Source: Granulicella sp. L56 (lineage in GTDB: Bacteria > Acidobacteriota > Terriglobia > Terriglobales > Acidobacteriaceae). Taken from it: a DNA stretch of 64,000 nt. Below the pieces are notes generated by a model. It was not told the DNA's origin and did not search any database. It saw nothing but the letters and a program-made list of their open reading frames with translations. The stretch lies in contig NZ_LMUS01000001.1 in NCBI RefSeq assembly GCF_009765835.1, positions 248,001 to 312,000 on the forward strand, given 5' to 3'. Each line of letters begins with the position of its first letter. The first letter of the stretch is position 1. This document shows, piece after piece, positions 40,746-49,350 of this stretch. A program made the position numbers and the translations under genes.

Positions 40746-43700
40746 ATGACCATGACGAAAACACGATCCTCCCCTCGGCTCATCCTTTGCGTCCTTAGCC
40801 TCTTCGTCTCTGGAATCCTTCCTGCTCAACAAACCCAGCAACTCCTCTTCAACGGTCTGCGCTCCGCAGCCAGCCAGGGCCAGTTCAATGCCGTGCAGTC
40901 CGCCCCCAACGGCGACCTCTATCTTCTCCTCGACCAGAAAGACGGCGTTCGTCTTCTCAAGACCGATGCCAACGCCACCACCGTCCTCGCTCAGGCCCAG
41001 CTAGGCGCAAAGGGCGACATCGGCCTCGCTATGGCGCTCGACCCCGGCGGCAATCTCTACGTCACCGGAACCACCGCCTCCGGCACGCTCGCCGCAACCT
41101 CAGGCGCAGCCTTCCCTGCCCCCGCCGATGCCTCCACCAATTCCTTTATCGCCAAGTTCGACGCTAACCTCAACCCGATCTTCGTCACCTTAACCGGCAG
41201 CGGACGCACCGCAGCCTCCGCCATCGCCGCCACCGCAGATGCCGTCTTCATCACCGGCAGCATCTTCGGCGCAACCCTGCCGGTAACACCCACCGCCTTC
41301 ATCCAGACCCCCGCCAGCAACACCACGCAAAACGGCTTCGTCGAAAAATTCAACGCCACCGGCACGACTCTGCTCTACGCCACCTACCTCAGCGGAGCCA
41401 ACGGCACCACCGCCCCCACTGCCATCGCAGCGGACGCCTCCGACGACGCCTATATCGCGGGCTACATCACCTCTTCGGGCTACCCTACCCTCAACGCACT
41501 CGTCCCTGAGATGATCGGCACATCCTCCGGCTTCCTCAGCAAGCTCACACCCGCAGGCGACGGCATCGCCTTCTCTACCTACATTCCTGGCTCAGGCATC
41601 ACCTCACTGGCTCTCGACCCCACAGCGCAAAATCTTCTTCTCTCCGGCACTATCGCGCTCGGTCAATTCCCTGTCGCCACCGTTGCCACACCGCTGGTCA
41701 ACCTTCCTTACCAGACTCTTCTGCGCATACCACTGGACGGCAGTGCTGTTCTCTCCTCGACACTCCTCGCTCCCGGCATGCAATCCGTCGTCACCCCCGC
41801 GCCCAACGGCGAAGCCTGGGCCGCTGGAGTTCTCACCACGCCGCTCCTCCCTCTTCCAACTCTCTCGACCATTGGTAACTCTTTCGCTCTACGCGTCACG
41901 GCCCAAAACATCATCGACCAGACCCTGCGCTTCGGCGGCCTCCCGACGACCAACCCCAACTACGCCAGCGCCCCCGTCACCCTGACCTCGCTCGCCACCG
42001 ACGCCAGCGGCCAACCAGTCTTCGCCGGAGCGGTAACGCCCACCGCCAGTTCCAGCCTGCTCGCCACCCAAACCTACGACCTGCCACTCTATAACTCCCC
42101 CACTGCGGCTCTGCCTTCGACCATCCGCAACGCCGTACTTGCTCCCGGTAGCTGCAACGGAAGCCTCTGTGCCGGATCAGCTGCCTACCTCACCAAAGTC
42201 GATCCCGCGACAGCCGCACCCAGCCTCGCCCTCTCCGCGGACGACTCCCCTAACCTCACCCTCCGCAACCTTGGCTCCGCTGCCGCTACCAATCTGCAAC
42301 TCGCCGCAACCGGATTCACTCTCGCCACCAACTGCTCCACCACGCTCGCTCCCGGTAGCGAATGCAACATAGCCCTAAACGGCTCCGGCCCCGGGACGAT
42401 CACTGCTCAGGCCGACAACGCCACCACCCAAACCGCAACTCTCCCCGCAGCCACTACTACGCCCAACGCTATCGTCTTCTCTCCCAAGGAACTCGACTTC
42501 GGTATTGAGTCGGCATCCAGCCCCGCAGCCACACGCACCGTCACCGTCTCCAACCTGGGCACGCAAAGCCAGACCTTCGCATCTTCCGCCACCGGTAGCG
42601 GATTCACCGAGGAGTCGAGCGACTGCCCGACCAACGGCACGGCCAAGCTGCTGTCTGCCGGAGCCACCTGCCACATCACCATCGCCTTCACCGCCTCGGG
42701 CGATCCTGCCAGCGATGGCCCCGTTCAATCCAACTGGACCGTCGGCACCGGCAGCGTCCTACTCACCGGCTACTCCGAAGCCGCAGCCCTCGACCCCTCC
42801 GCCAGCGAGATCGACTTCGGCACCCAATACACCGGAGGGCTCCGTCTTCCGCGCTACCTCTACCTCTCCAACAACTCAGCCACCACAATTCCGCACACCG
42901 CCGTATCCCTTCCCGGCATATCGCCTTTCACCCTCATCGACCGTTGCCCGACCCAGCTCCTCGCGCACACCGTCTGCCAGATACAACTTAACTACCTCTC
43001 CGCAATCTCCCCTTCGAACGACTCCATCACCCTCTCGCTCGACCAGGGCCTCACCGTCCTCGTCACCGGCAAGACACTTCCGCCTCCCGGAGCAGGCGGA
43101 GCGACCGTCAACCCAAATCTCACCGTCTCCCCCTCCAGCCTCAACTTCCCCAATGCCATCCCGGTCACCGCCGTCTCCAGCGCGACACAGACCGTCACCA
43201 TCGGCAATACCGGAGCCCAACCCCTCCCGCTCGCCCTCTCGCTCAGCGGAGACTTTACCCAGGCGACAAGCTGCACCTCTACGCTCGCCGCCCACAGCAC
43301 CTGCACCGTCGTCATCAGCTTCGCCCCCTCGCAACCCGGAACCCGGCAGGGCTTACTCTCCGTCACCGCTGGCGCTGCGACCACTCCTGCTTACGTTGCC
43401 CTTAGCGGAACGGCCACCTCCATTCTCTCTACCAACAACGGCACGCTCGACTTCGGCAACGTCATTGCCGACAAGCCAGCCGTCCAGTGGTACAAGATCA
43501 CCCAGTCCTTTACCACTCTCAGCGTCGCCACCTCCAACTCGGCATTCAAAGCGATCCTCGTCGAAGACATCGGCTACGGCCACGGCACCCCACCCACCTC
43601 GGCCTTCAGAACCGACGCGTCCGCCTCCTGCGCGAATTGCTGGCTCGGTCTGCAGTTCACACCGCCTACGACCGGCCCTGAAACCGCGACCGTGGCCCTC

Positions 43701-46562
43701 CGCTCCAGCGTCGCGGGGAACGCCTACGCGCTTGCGCTCACCGGTAACGGGCTACCGCTTACCGGCCTCATCCTCACGCCTGTCAACAATGACTTCGGCG
43801 CCATCCCCGCCGACTCGACCAGCGCGCCCACGCTCTTCACGCTCACCAACCTCACCTCAGCCGCAGTCTCCCTCACCACGCCCACCACCAGCGCAGGCTT
43901 CGTCATCAACACCACTCCCACCGGAGGAGCGCCCTGCACCGCAACCCTCGCTCCCACCGCCTCCTGCTTCGTGCAGGTGGCCTTCGCGCCAACCAACACA
44001 GGCCAGATCACCGGAGTCGTCACGCTTCCCACCAGCGCCAATACACTCACTGCCTCACTCAGCGGCTTCGGTGCGCCCGATCCCGGTCTCTCGCTCACAC
44101 CCAACGCGCTCACCTTCAACAATGTCCCCGGCGCAACCGCTACACAGCAGACCATCATCCTCAAAAACACCGGAACCGCCACGCTCCAGATTGCCGCTCC
44201 CACTGTTACTACGACCAACTTCACGCTCACGACTGCCTGCGGCACACTTCCCCCCGCAGCCACCTGCGCCATCGCAGTGACGTACCTTCCCGGCAACGCC
44301 CCCGCTGCCGACACCCTTACCATCCCTGTCATCAGCTCCCTCACCGGGGCAGCGATTTACACCGTCCCGCTCACTGGCGCCTACACCACCGAAGACTCCA
44401 GCCTCCAGATCAGCCCCGCCGAGACGAACTTCGGCCCGCAGCTTACCGGCAACCTCGGACTGACCCGCCAGTTCACCATCAACAATCTCACCACAAAGTC
44501 CCTTACGCTCGCGCTTTCGCTGCCTCGACAGTTCGTCGCCGCCGACCCGCCCTGCGCCGCGCTCGCACCCAATGCAAGCTGCAACTTCTCCGTCACCTTT
44601 CTTCCGCTCACCAACGGCGACATCACCGGAACCCTCTTCGCCGCGGCCACGCCCACCGACGGAACCGCCACGCTCAACAGCCTCGGCTACGTCGAAGGCT
44701 ACGGGCTCGGCACCGGAACCCTCGCCATCACCGGCAACCTCACTCCCACCGGAGGCGACGGCACACTGCTCAACTTTGGCCAGGTTGCCTCCGGCCAGAC
44801 TCTCAGCCAAACGCTTACGCTCACCAATCCCAACACCACCTCGATCGCGATTCACCGCGTCACCAGCGAGTGGCCATTCCTCAGCACGACTACCTGTGGC
44901 GCAACCCTTGCCTCGGGTGAGTCCTGCGCTGTTACCGTTACCTACTCTCCGCTGAATCAGACGGCCACTGGAACCAGCTCTCCCCTCTCCAACACCGACA
45001 CTGGCTCCCTCGTTATCGAGAGCGATGCGCTTACCAGTCCAGATATCGTCGACCTCACCGGAACCGCTGCACCGATCCTTGTCGCAGTTCCAGACAACAC
45101 AGCTCCGTTGGCCGCTTACACCGCCTCGCAAAGTTCGCTTACCTTCGCCTCCACCGCAGTCGGCGATATCTCCGCCGCGCAGACCGTCACTCTCTCGAAC
45201 ACCGGAACCCTCACCCTCCACGTCACCGGCCTTCAAACCTCATCGGACTTCACTACCACCAGCACCTGCACCACGCTCGTTCCCGGAGCAAGCTGCACCC
45301 TCACCGTAACCTTCACGCCACAGCTTCCCAGCACACGCATCAGCGCCCTTGAAATCTCCTCCGACGCCAGCACAGCGCTCGATTTCATCAGCCTGCTCGG
45401 CACCGCGACCCCGGCATCTCTCAGCTTCTTTCCCGCCTCGCTCGACTTCGGCAGTCTCCTCGTCGGCAGCACCTCGACGCTACCCGTTCAGGTCACGAAC
45501 ACCAGCGCGGCCCCGGCGGTCTTTCACGGCATCACCGCGACAGGCGACTACACCGTTGCAGGCGACTGCCCCACCTCAGGTAGCTCGCTCGCGCCCAATA
45601 CAAGCTGCGTTCTCGAAGCAACCTTCACTCCCACGCAAACGGGGGTACGCGCCGGAGCCATACACGTAGCCAGTTCACTGTCCACGTTGCCCCTCGCGAT
45701 CGCGCTGACAGGCATAGGAACGCAATCTCATCTCCAGGCCAACCCTGCTTCGCTCGAGTTCGGCAGTCTCTCTCTCGCCGCCTCGGCAGAGCTTACGCTT
45801 ACCCTGAACAACTCCGGCAATGCTCCTGTCACCGGACTCCACCTCGCAGTCACAGGTGACTACGCCATCATCACTCCCTGCGCGCTTACCACGCTCGCCG
45901 CAGGTGCCAGTTGTTCCGTCACCGTCTCGTTCACGCCCACCGCGCTTGGCAGCCGAACCGGAACCCTGACCGCCAGCAGTAGCAGCAACTCGCCAACCAC
46001 CCTCCCACTCACTGGCACCGGAGTCCCCAGCGGCAGCTTCCTGCTTACTGTTAACGGCAAGCCCTCCTCCAGCGTCACGGTCAAAAGCGGCTATCCTGCG
46101 GCCTACACCCTCACTGTTACTCCGCAAAATAGTTTTAGCGGAGACGTCATTCTCAATTGCTCGGCCATCACCCCCGGCCAGTACGCCAGTTGCGCCCTGC
46201 TGCCCTCCAGCATCGCCCTCAGCGGGGCGGCGCAGAACACTACGGCCACACTGAATACCATTACCTCTCAGGCCACTCTCGCCCAGACGGCCCATCATGG
46301 TGGCATCCTGCTCTGCCTGTTTCCTATCGCGCTGATCTTCTTCTGGAGAACGCGCCCGCCCCACTTCAAGCTGTGCACGCTAATCCTTGCTGCGGCAGCC
46401 ATGCTCACCTTGAATGGGTGCGGTAGTGGAGGCAGCCTCGACTCCACCGATCCCAGCCTGCGCAAAACGCCGCCCGGCACCTATCAGTACCAGATCACAG
46501 CTACATCTACCAATGGTCCGCGAATCACCCAAACCGCGACACTGAACCTGATCGTCCAGTAA
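40746..46562 (+). CDS. Giant exported choice-of-anchor-D / ASH-repeat protein
   Basis: A 1,938-residue protein with a signal peptide (PRLILCVLSLFVSGILPAQQ). Residues about 30-480 form a beta-propeller-like part of SBBP type (NLYVTGTTASG, FIAKFDANLNPIF, ATYLSGANG). Then come at least 11 Ig-like ASH/choice-of-anchor-D repeats, each opening with an L-x-F-G/N motif (KELDFGIE, SEIDFGTQ, SSLNFPNA, GTLDFGNV, NNDFGAIP, NALTFNNV, TNFGPQL, LLNFGQVA, SSLTFAST, ASLDFGSL, ASLEFGSL). A final Ig-like part leads to a hydrophobic helix (GILLCLFPIALIFFWR) and a second one ending LTLNGCGSGG, a lipobox-like site, before a last beta segment. Probably cell-surface, with an adhesive or structural role. Start ATG 40746; ATG 40752 is also possible. 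The ribosome-binding site is poor. Confidence 0.85.
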   Translation: MTMTKTRSSPRLILCVLSLFVSGILPAQQTQQLLFNGLRSAASQGQFNAVQSAPNGDLYLLLDQKDGVRLLKTDANATTVLAQAQLGAKGDIGLAMALDPGGNLYVTGTTASGTLAATSGAAFPAPADASTNSFIAKFDANLNPIFVTLTGSGRTAASAIAATADAVFITGSIFGATLPVTPTAFIQTPASNTTQNGFVEKFNATGTTLLYATYLSGANGTTAPTAIAADASDDAYIAGYITSSGYPTLNALVPEMIGTSSGFLSKLTPAGDGIAFSTYIPGSGITSLALDPTAQNLLLSGTIALGQFPVATVATPLVNLPYQTLLRIPLDGSAVLSSTLLAPGMQSVVTPAPNGEAWAAGVLTTPLLPLPTLSTIGNSFALRVTAQNIIDQTLRFGGLPTTNPNYASAPVTLTSLATDASGQPVFAGAVTPTASSSLLATQTYDLPLYNSPTAALPSTIRNAVLAPGSCNGSLCAGSAAYLTKVDPATAAPSLALSADDSPNLTLRNLGSAAATNLQLAATGFTLATNCSTTLAPGSECNIALNGSGPGTITAQADNATTQTATLPAATTTPNAIVFSPKELDFGIESASSPAATRTVTVSNLGTQSQTFASSATGSGFTEESSDCPTNGTAKLLSAGATCHITIAFTASGDPASDGPVQSNWTVGTGSVLLTGYSEAAALDPSASEIDFGTQYTGGLRLPRYLYLSNNSATTIPHTAVSLPGISPFTLIDRCPTQLLAHTVCQIQLNYLSAISPSNDSITLSLDQGLTVLVTGKTLPPPGAGGATVNPNLTVSPSSLNFPNAIPVTAVSSATQTVTIGNTGAQPLPLALSLSGDFTQATSCTSTLAAHSTCTVVISFAPSQPGTRQGLLSVTAGAATTPAYVALSGTATSILSTNNGTLDFGNVIADKPAVQWYKITQSFTTLSVATSNSAFKAILVEDIGYGHGTPPTSAFRTDASASCANCWLGLQFTPPTTGPETATVALRSSVAGNAYALALTGNGLPLTGLILTPVNNDFGAIPADSTSAPTLFTLTNLTSAAVSLTTPTTSAGFVINTTPTGGAPCTATLAPTASCFVQVAFAPTNTGQITGVVTLPTSANTLTASLSGFGAPDPGLSLTPNALTFNNVPGATATQQTIILKNTGTATLQIAAPTVTTTNFTLTTACGTLPPAATCAIAVTYLPGNAPAADTLTIPVISSLTGAAIYTVPLTGAYTTEDSSLQISPAETNFGPQLTGNLGLTRQFTINNLTTKSLTLALSLPRQFVAADPPCAALAPNASCNFSVTFLPLTNGDITGTLFAAATPTDGTATLNSLGYVEGYGLGTGTLAITGNLTPTGGDGTLLNFGQVASGQTLSQTLTLTNPNTTSIAIHRVTSEWPFLSTTTCGATLASGESCAVTVTYSPLNQTATGTSSPLSNTDTGSLVIESDALTSPDIVDLTGTAAPILVAVPDNTAPLAAYTASQSSLTFASTAVGDISAAQTVTLSNTGTLTLHVTGLQTSSDFTTTSTCTTLVPGASCTLTVTFTPQLPSTRISALEISSDASTALDFISLLGTATPASLSFFPASLDFGSLLVGSTSTLPVQVTNTSAAPAVFHGITATGDYTVAGDCPTSGSSLAPNTSCVLEATFTPTQTGVRAGAIHVASSLSTLPLAIALTGIGTQSHLQANPASLEFGSLSLAASAELTLTLNNSGNAPVTGLHLAVTGDYAIITPCALTTLAAGASCSVTVSFTPTALGSRTGTLTASSSSNSPTTLPLTGTGVPSGSFLLTVNGKPSSSVTVKSGYPAAYTLTVTPQNSFSGDVILNCSAITPGQYASCALLPSSIALSGAAQNTTATLNTITSQATLAQTAHHGGILLCLFPIALIFFWRTRPPHFKLCTLILAAAAMLTLNGCGSGGSLDSTDPSLRKTPPGTYQYQITATSTNGPRITQTATLNLIVQ

Positions 46563-46576
46563 ATCTAAAAAGACGT

Positions 46577-47716
46577 CTAAACTTCGACCCCAAGCGGCAC
46601 CGGAACCTGCTCCACGATCTCGATTCCGAAGCCCTGCAAGGCAGGCACATGAGTCGGCGTATTGGTCAGCAGACGGATCTTGTGAATTCCCAGATCGGAC
46701 AAGATCTGGCCACCCAGACCGACCTGCCGCAGTGTCCGCTGTGTCTTGTCGTCGCCGCGATCCCGCGAGCGATCCCGATGCAGCACTATCCGCGCCGGGA
46801 TGGTTCCGCGATCGATGCCAAACCCTTTGGTTCCGTTGTGCAGGTACACCAGAGCGCCGCGGCCGGCTTCGGCGATGAGGCGCAGCGAGTTCTCGACCAC
46901 CGCCCTGCAATCGCACATCGAGGTCGAAAACACGTCGCCCGCCAGGCAGTGCGTATGCACGCGAACCGTTACCGGTTCTTCACCAGTTACATCGCCGTAG
47001 ACCAGCGCTACGTGCGATTCTCCGCCCTCAACCTCGCTCTCATAGGCGATCATGCGAAACTCGCCATGCGCCGTCGGTAGCATCGACTCAGCCACGCGAT
47101 GAATGTACCGCTCGTTCTGCAGCCGGTAGCGAATCAGGTCGGCCACCGTCACCATCTTCAACCCATGCAACTCGCAGAACTTGATCAGATCTGGAACCCG
47201 TGCCATGGTCCCGTCTTCGTTCATGATCTCGCAGATCACCCCAGCGGTGATCAGTCCGGCCATCCGCGCCAGATCGACCGAAGCCTCGGTCTGCCCTGCG
47301 CGCACCAGAACGCCGCCCTTACGCGCACGAAGAGGAAAGACATGCCCGGGCCGGGCCAGATCCTGCGCCGTAGAGGCCGGATTGATCGCCACACGAATCG
47401 TATGTGCCCGGTCGGCGGCGGAGATTCCTGTGGTCACGCCCTCGCGAGCTTCGATGCTCTCGGTAAATGCAGTGCCGAACCGCGACGTGTTCTCCTGCGT
47501 CATCGGCCCTAGCCGCAGATAGTCCGCTCGCTCCTCGGTCAAGGTCAGGCAGATCAAGCCTCGGCCAAACCGCGCCATAAAGTTGATGGCTTCGGGCGTG
47601 ACAAACTCCGCCGCCAGCGTCAGATCGCCTTCATTCTCGCGGTCCTCGTCGTCGACGACCACCACCATCCGTCCAGCCCGTATCTCAGCAACAGCCTCGG
47701 CAACATCGGCAAACAT
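46577..47716 (-). CDS. ribBA: RibBA-type protein with atypical GTP cyclohydrolase II domain
   Basis: A 379-residue riboflavin biosynthesis protein. The N-terminal DHBP synthase half is canonical: [36 protein letters not shown], and [34 protein letters not shown]. The C-terminal half keeps the zinc motif [17 protein letters not shown] (C-x10-C-x-C), but compared with E. coli RibA the EGR-x-IGL motif is NGTKGFGI, the position of Tyr 105 is Pro and that of Asp 126 is Thr, while Arg 128 and RLLTN remain. So the DHBP synthase is probably active and the cyclohydrolase is doubtful. Start ATG 47716 has GGAGG 5 bases upstream; TTG 47728 is not needed. Convergent with the repeat protein gene. Confidence 0.88.
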   Translation of the reverse strand: MFADVAEAVAEIRAGRMVVVVDDEDRENEGDLTLAAEFVTPEAINFMARFGRGLICLTLTEERADYLRLGPMTQENTSRFGTAFTESIEAREGVTTGISAADRAHTIRVAINPASTAQDLARPGHVFPLRARKGGVLVRAGQTEASVDLARMAGLITAGVICEIMNEDGTMARVPDLIKFCELHGLKMVTVADLIRYRLQNERYIHRVAESMLPTAHGEFRMIAYESEVEGGESHVALVYGDVTGEEPVTVRVHTHCLAGDVFSTSMCDCRAVVENSLRLIAEAGRGALVYLHNGTKGFGIDRGTIPARIVLHRDRSRDRGDDKTQRTLRQVGLGGQILSDLGIHKIRLLTNTPTHVPALQGFGIEIVEQVPVPLGVEV

Positions 47717-47760
47717 AGCAGCCTCCAATACTTTCGACTCAACTCATCATACGTTCGACG

Positions 47761-47792
47761 CAAAAAGAAACGCCGCCATTTGCAGGCGGCGC
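47761..47792 (-). terminator. Terminator for the leftward small gene
   Basis: On the minus strand CGCCGCC (47791-47785) pairs with GGCGGCG (47777-47771), followed by TTTCTTTTTG. It begins about 20 bases after the stop of the 75-residue gene. Confidence 0.75.
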
Positions 47793-47812
47793 TCATCGCT
47801 CCAGATTATTGC

Positions 47813-48040
47813 TTACAGAGTCGACTCAATCTCAAATCCCCACGCTTCCAACAGCGCCTCGGGAATGTACTTCGAATTCTTGTTCCGCCGGGCCCACTCA
47901 CGCAGCCTGGTCGACCGGATGTACTGGTCGGGGGTCAATTTGAATTCCTTTACAACCTGCTCGAACGACGTAACCGTTGGCACCACTGGCCCTATCGGCT
48001 CAGGCTTGCCCCAGTTTGGATTTCCGCGACGCTTTGCCAT
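47813..48040 (-). CDS. Small basic protein of unknown function
   Basis: A 75-residue protein starting [14 protein letters not shown], then a helical part [44 protein letters not shown]. It has the look of a conserved nucleic-acid-binding or structural small protein (basic N-terminus, short helices) and I think I have seen relatives in this phylum, but I do not assign a function. A hairpin terminator follows, which supports it as a real transcript. The ribosome-binding site is GGAAGAGGTACTG-like upstream of ATG 48040. Confidence 0.65.
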   Translation of the reverse strand: MAKRRGNPNWGKPEPIGPVVPTVTSFEQVVKEFKLTPDQYIRSTRLREWARRNKNSKYIPEALLEAWGFEIESTL

Positions 48041-48437
48041 ATCTGTTCAGTACCTCTTCCAGGATATCTAGATGATCCCCCGCTCTTCGCACGGCGGTTT
48101 AAGGGAATTTGACGCTGTACTCATTCTATGGCATTTATGCCCATAAATCAAGCATTTCCTTGCCTCCGGAAAGCTGTAGATCCAGAAAAACGCTGCTTCG
48201 GAGCAAACCTGTTCCTGTCACCCCCTCGTCTATCCAGCGATGCTGGAATCATCCCTTCTCGACGACAGAACCTGCCGAGAGGCAATCATCCCCCTCAATG
48301 GGATTTCGCGAGCGATTCACACCCGAATAGGCGCTTGGGGACGCAGATTAGTTTTCCTCAGCCATACTGAATCCTTCTTCGATCGCCCCACATCTATTCG
48401 ATGGTTGTCGAAATATCAATTTATGGAGCGTAAAGAG
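48041..48437. other. Intergenic stretch, about 400 bases, upstream of the SDR gene
   Basis: No gene is convincing here. One open frame from 48240 is just the SDR frame extended upstream. The clearest element is the palindrome ATTTATG-CC-CATAAAT at 48133-48148, operator-like, between the two divergent genes. Confidence 0.45.
48133..48148. promoter_or_regulatory. Palindrome in divergent region (operator-like)
   Basis: Perfect 7-bp arms ATTTATG/CATAAAT around CC. It lies between the small leftward gene and the SDR gene and could bind a dimeric regulator. No regulator gene is adjacent. Confidence 0.4.
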
Positions 48438-49187
48438 ATGAGCAAGCTGGCAGGCAAAGTAGCAGTCGTAACCGGAGCGTCCAAAGGCATTGGCGCAGGC
48501 ATCGCAAAGGGTCTCGCAGCGGAGGGCGCATCCGTCGTGGTCAACTACGCCTCCAGTAGACAAGGCGCAGATAGGGTTGTTGCCGAAATCACCGGCAAGG
48601 GCGGCAAGGCCATCGCCGTACAGGGCGACGTGGCCAAAGCTGCGGACGTTAAGCGCATCTTTGCCGAGACGAAAAAGACCTTCGGCAAACTGGACATTCT
48701 CGTCAACAACGCTGGCGTCTACCAGTTCACGCCGCTCGAAGAGATCACCGAGGAGATCTTCCACCGTCAATTCAACACCAACGTGCTCGGCCTTCTTCTT
48801 GCCACGCAGGAAGCCGCAAAGCACTTCGGCCCCGAGGGCGGAAATATCATCAACATCAGCTCGACGGTGACTGCGCTTAACCCGCCGGCATCGGCGATCT
48901 ACACGGCCACCAAGGGCGCGGTCGATTCCATCACCCACGTCCTCGCCAAGGAACTCAGCCCCAGAAAGATCCGCGTCAACGCCATCAACCCCGGGCTGGT
49001 CGAGACCGAAGGCGTCCACACAGCTGGCTTCCTCGGAACCGACTTCCAGAAGCAGCTTGAGACACAGACTCCTCTCGGCAGGATTGGTCAGCCCGACGAC
49101 ATCACTCCCGTCGCGGTGTTTCTGGCCTCGTCTGACTCAGGCTGGATCACCGGGGAGACGCTGCTGGTCTCAGGCGGTCTTCGCTAA
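48438..49187 (+). CDS. Short-chain dehydrogenase/reductase
   Basis: A 249-residue classical SDR. Cofactor motif VVTGASKGIGAGIA (T-G-x3-G-x-G), NNAG motif in DILVNNAGVYQF, the catalytic Ser in NIINISSTVTALN and YTATKGA (Y-x3-K), with INPGLVETEG after the active site. The residue pattern after the second strand (NYASSRQGADR) suits NADP(H). It probably reduces a ketone or oxidises a secondary alcohol; the substrate is unknown. Start ATG 48438 (GGAG 9 bases upstream) or ATG 48423; an earlier in-frame ATG at 48240 is too far. A strong terminator follows. Confidence 0.93.
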   Translation: MSKLAGKVAVVTGASKGIGAGIAKGLAAEGASVVVNYASSRQGADRVVAEITGKGGKAIAVQGDVAKAADVKRIFAETKKTFGKLDILVNNAGVYQFTPLEEITEEIFHRQFNTNVLGLLLATQEAAKHFGPEGGNIINISSTVTALNPPASAIYTATKGAVDSITHVLAKELSPRKIRVNAINPGLVETEGVHTAGFLGTDFQKQLETQTPLGRIGQPDDITPVAVFLASSDSGWITGETLLVSGGLR

Positions 49188-49216
49188 AGCCAATACTGAC
49201 CACTGCAAGGTTCAGA

Positions 49217-49260
49217 GACGATTGCCCCAGCCGTCACATCGACTGGGGCAATCGTCGTTT
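49217..49260 (+). terminator. Terminator after the SDR gene
   Basis: GACGATTGCCCCAG (49217-49230) with CTGGGGCAATCGTC (49243-49256), 12-base loop, then GTTT. Perfect 14-bp stem 30 bases after the stop. Confidence 0.85.
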
Positions 49261-49350
49261 TCACCGCAGTTATTTTCAAAGACTCCATTCAAACGTTTTA
49301 TGCTTGTTCGCGAAGCTATAAGAGCAACTTCACGGTCGAGGATTCCTTGA

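Noticed and set aside
42505..44280. A 591-residue open frame overlapping the giant repeat protein on the same strand
   Set aside because: Pro/Ser/Arg-rich shadow frame caused by GC-rich third positions of the real gene; no start signal or family.
48240..48437. Upstream extension of the SDR frame
   Set aside because: The SDR fold begins at SKLAGKVAVVTGA; the extension has no homology and a good start lies at 48438.
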